34,987 nt of DNA. Origin: Geitlerinema sp. S16. Its GTDB lineage: Bacteria > Cyanobacteriota > Cyanobacteriia > Cyanobacteriales > Geitlerinemataceae. The notes beneath the pieces were generated by a model, which saw only the letters and a program-made list of their open reading frames with translations, was not told the origin of the DNA and did not search any database. The position numbers and the translations under genes were made by a program. Positions within the stretch are counted from its first letter, which is position 1; each line of letters opens with the position of its first letter. This document shows positions 33,069 through 34,987 of the stretch, one piece after another. The stretch spans positions 1-34,987 of the forward strand of contig JAABST010000045.1 in the NCBI GenBank assembly GCA_011390275.1, in the 5' to 3' direction.

Positions 33069-33692
33069 TCAGCTCATTATTCGAGGTGAGACTGTTGCTT
33101 CAGTACAGATAAAATCCAGTGATTGATCCCATTCTTGAAGGGGTAATTGATCACAATAGGCAAAAGAAAAAATAATTCCAATTGTGACGATCGTCTGTCG
33201 TTCCATCTTTGCAAGGAAGCGATCATAAAATCCGCCGCCATATCCCAATCGCCCGCCCGCGCGATCGCAGGCGATCGCCGGAACAAGAATCAGGTCAACT
33301 TTTGATAGATTAACGCATGGCCAATCTGGCGCTGGTTCACGAATGCCATACGCACCCGTAACCCAAGATGATCCAGGCTGATATTGATGCCAGATCAGCT
33401 CCTTTTCGACGCAGCGAGAAAACCCCCATTGCTTCGTCAATGGCTCGCGAGCGATGGATGCATCATCTGTCACCGATCGATCCGCAAAGCAATACAACGA
33501 ACTGAGATCGGGTTCCTGACGAAAGCTCGTGAATGCCAAAACGGATTGTGCCTGTTGAAATTCCGGCATGACGCGCAAATTCTGACAAATCTTTTGGCTA
33601 TCGCGATGCCAATTAACAGGATCGAGCTGTTGGCGTTGTTGTAAAAAATGACGACGAATTTGAGTTTTTTGCGTGTTAATTGAATTAAACAT
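33069..33692 (-). CDS. 5-formyltetrahydrofolate cyclo-ligase (MTHFS)
   Basis: 207 residues from an ATG at 33692. It converts 5-formyl-THF to 5,10-methenyl-THF using ATP, returning a storage or inhibitory folate to one-carbon metabolism. The N-terminal basic helix (TQKTQIRRHFLQQRQQL) and the C-terminal nucleotide/folate-binding block (VDLILVPAIACDR, then GGRLGYGGGFYDRFL) are the family signatures. Length is typical. It points away from the divergent response-regulator gene, with about 160 bp between starts. No folate genes are adjacent, and it is probably monocistronic. In some bacteria this gene lies next to the 6S RNA gene, but I do not see a 6S-like structure here. Confidence 0.93.
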   Translation of the reverse strand: MFNSINTQKTQIRRHFLQQRQQLDPVNWHRDSQKICQNLRVMPEFQQAQSVLAFTSFRQEPDLSSLYCFADRSVTDDASIAREPLTKQWGFSRCVEKELIWHQYQPGSSWVTGAYGIREPAPDWPCVNLSKVDLILVPAIACDRAGGRLGYGGGFYDRFLAKMERQTIVTIGIIFSFAYCDQLPLQEWDQSLDFICTEATVSPRIMS

Positions 33693-33849
33693 AAATGGGC
33701 TAATTTCTAATTCATTCGGTAATGACTTATTCTCATGCTAGGGATACTGGGACTCCGCTACATTTTAAACTTATACAGTCGAAAACGATTTTAATTGACT
33801 ATGATGATAGTCATGTTTTTTGACGACCAACTCCCAATTCAAAACCGGA

Positions 33850-34587
33850 ATGAATATCTTGATAGTTGACGATGAAATTGCATTGCTCGAAGCGTTGCAG
33901 CAGACGATCGCCAGCGAAGGCCATCAGGTTGATATCGCCGCCAATGGCGGAGATGGTCGCGATTTAGCCGCCTCTCGTCACTATGACTTACTGATACTGG
34001 ATTGGATGTTGCCGGGATGTAGTGGCCTGGAACTCTGTAAACAGCTTCGTGTTCAGGGAGACCGTACACCCGTTCTCTTTTTAACCGCAAAAGATACCCT
34101 TGACGATCGCGTTATGGGTCTCGATGCGGGAGCGGATGACTATATCGTCAAGCCATTCGAGCTACGGGAACTCCTCGCGCGAGTACGAGCCTTGTTGCGG
34201 CGATCGCAGCCGGTCGCACCCTCGATGTCATCGACGGAACCGTCCCGGCCTCCGATCAACCCTGAAATCGAACTCGATCGCTCCTCACGTCTAGCCTATC
34301 GAAATCACCGTGCGATCGAACTCTCCGAAAAAGAAACCGACTTGCTCGTCTACTTTCTCGAAAATCGCGGCCAGATGCTCTCGCATCAGCAAATCTATAC
34401 AGCCCTATGGGGAAGCGAGAATTCGCCGAATAGCAATGTTCTGGCTGCGCTTATTCGGCTGCTACGACGAAAAATCACGCTCAAACACGAAGACCAGCTT
34501 ATACACACGGTGTATGGCAAAGGATATCGCTTTGGGAGCAAACTCGATCGCAGCTATAGCCCAGAGCCAACAGGTTTGGAGCGCTAA
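33850..34587 (+). CDS. OmpR/PhoB-family response regulator
   Basis: 245 residues from the ATG at 33850 (MNILIVDDEIALL); the frame opens ten codons earlier at a TTG (33820), but receiver domains normally begin at the chosen ATG. The receiver has the acidic pair Asp7/Asp8, phospho-acceptor Asp51 (LLILDWMLPG), Thr79 (LTAKD) and Lys101 (IVKPF), all intact. A short linker leads to a winged-helix DNA-binding domain (about 140-240) ending in HTVYGKGYRFG. It would be activated by a sensor histidine kinase and act as a transcription factor. No kinase gene lies in the window, so the partner is either beyond the right edge or unlinked. Target promoters cannot be inferred. Confidence 0.94.
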   Translation: MNILIVDDEIALLEALQQTIASEGHQVDIAANGGDGRDLAASRHYDLLILDWMLPGCSGLELCKQLRVQGDRTPVLFLTAKDTLDDRVMGLDAGADDYIVKPFELRELLARVRALLRRSQPVAPSMSSTEPSRPPINPEIELDRSSRLAYRNHRAIELSEKETDLLVYFLENRGQMLSHQQIYTALWGSENSPNSNVLAALIRLLRRKITLKHEDQLIHTVYGKGYRFGSKLDRSYSPEPTGLER

Positions 34588-34689
34588 CGCATCATCATCA
34601 TAATGTTTTCATACATCGCCTCCACCCTCGCAAAAATCAAGTCACGATGCCGTCAAGCGATCGCGTATCCCAACCCATCGCAAAAGACG

Positions 34690-34732
34690 TCAACTATTAT
34701 CAGTTCATGAGCTAAACGGATGATAGTTGAGG
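34690..34732 (+). terminator. Weak hairpin downstream of the response regulator
   Basis: TCAACTAT near 34690 is complementary to ATAGTTGA near 34724, separated by about 26 nt, with no T-run after it. It may be a weak transcript-end hairpin; evidence is thin. Confidence 0.25.
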
Positions 34733-34735
34733 ACT

Positions 34736-34763
34736 AACCTACACTGGAGAACCTACACTGGAG
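34736..34763. repeat. Two tandem copies of a 14-bp unit
   Basis: AACCTACACTGGAG occurs at 34736-34749 and again, identically, at 34750-34763. It is non-coding. It could be a paired protein-binding site or a recent slippage duplication. Confidence 0.85.
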
Positions 34764-34801
34764 AGATGTTGCGCCTAGTGCTGGATTCATAGCAGTTTGG
34801 C

Positions 34802-34854
34802 ATTTGAGCGAAGGTGTTTTCCCAGTTTTTGGGCGGCTCAAATCTATATAGATT
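34802..34854. repeat. Hairpin followed by a perfect 14-bp palindrome
   Basis: ATTTGAGC (34802-34809) pairs with GCTCAAAT (34836-34843), enclosing a small CCC/GGG stem around GTTTTT. The overlapping AATCTATATAGATT (34841-34854) is a perfect palindrome. The structures share bases and may be alternatives. Confidence 0.6.
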
Positions 34855-34890
34855 TAGGATATTCACCGCTTAGAGCCTGCTATCCCGGCT

Positions 34891-34987
34891 AGGGGCTGTC
34901 ATCAATTAAATTTGTAGCCTTTATTCAGCAAGGGTTTCAGCCCCTTTTGTTTTTTGTTGGGTCGGGCGTTCAACAGCTTACCCCGTA
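34891..34987. repeat. Possible insertion-sequence end or terminator at the right edge
   Basis: AGGGGCTG (34891-34898) has its exact complement CAGCCCCT at 34938-34945, followed by TTTGTTTTTTG. This could be an intrinsic terminator with a long loop. The AGGGGCTGTCATCAATTAA start also looks to me like the terminal inverted repeat of a transposase-bearing IS whose gene would lie past the window. I cannot decide between these. Confidence 0.35.

Noticed and set aside
1..34987. CRISPR arrays, tRNA or rRNA genes, prophage or defence islands
   Set aside because: I looked for regularly spaced repeats, tRNA-like cloverleafs and typical defence or phage proteins and saw none.

Overview
This window comes from a cyanobacterial chromosome. 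The evidence is a 38-residue photosystem II PsbI gene, the split RNA polymerase genes rpoC1 and rpoC2 with the large RpoC2 trigger-loop insertion, and a dense scatter of CGATCG / GCGATCGC (HIP1-type) palindromes. The conserved order rpsT, TatD-family nuclease, rpoB, rpoC1, rpoC2 agrees with this. I cannot name the genus from sequence alone.

Layout. 1-92 is the start of a TnpB-type transposon gene running off the left edge, followed by hairpin-rich sequence. 359-2842 (minus) is a PAS/GAF/GGDEF diguanylate cyclase. 2843-4039 is non-coding: an AT-rich stretch, then nested inverted repeats that look like miniature mobile elements. 4040-9105 (plus) carries squalene-hopene cyclase, psbI and a cyanobacterial LptD-like (DUF3769-type) outer-membrane protein. 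9169-11519 (minus) holds two tandem MscS-family channels. 12179-13446 (plus) holds two tandem STAS-domain genes, each followed by a similar terminator. 13751-15705 (plus) is a TRAP transporter permease pair, DctQ then DctM, with no receptor gene in view. 15872-26646 (minus) is the rpsT / TatD / rpoB / rpoC1 / rpoC2 cluster, closed by a strong bidirectional terminator. hisD (plus) diverges from rpsT. 28373-32710 (minus) is a very large multi-sensor diguanylate cyclase. 33069-33692 (minus) is 5-formyltetrahydrofolate cyclo-ligase. 33850-34587 (plus) is an OmpR-type response regulator. The right edge is structured non-coding DNA that may be the end of an insertion sequence.

The most interesting object is the 1445-residue minus-strand protein. 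One of its sensor modules carries the blue-light LOV signature GRNCRFLQG, with the adduct-forming cysteine at about residue 730 and the other flavin-contact positions present. It sits between CBS, GAF and PAS modules and a C-terminal GGDEF domain that keeps the RxxD inhibitory site. The simplest reading is a blue-light-tuned c-di-GMP synthase that also integrates ligand signals. Other points worth a second look are the duplicated STAS-terminator cassette, the missing N-terminal export signal and in-frame micro-repeats in the LptD-like protein, the receptor-less TRAP operon, and the nested repeats upstream of the hopanoid gene.
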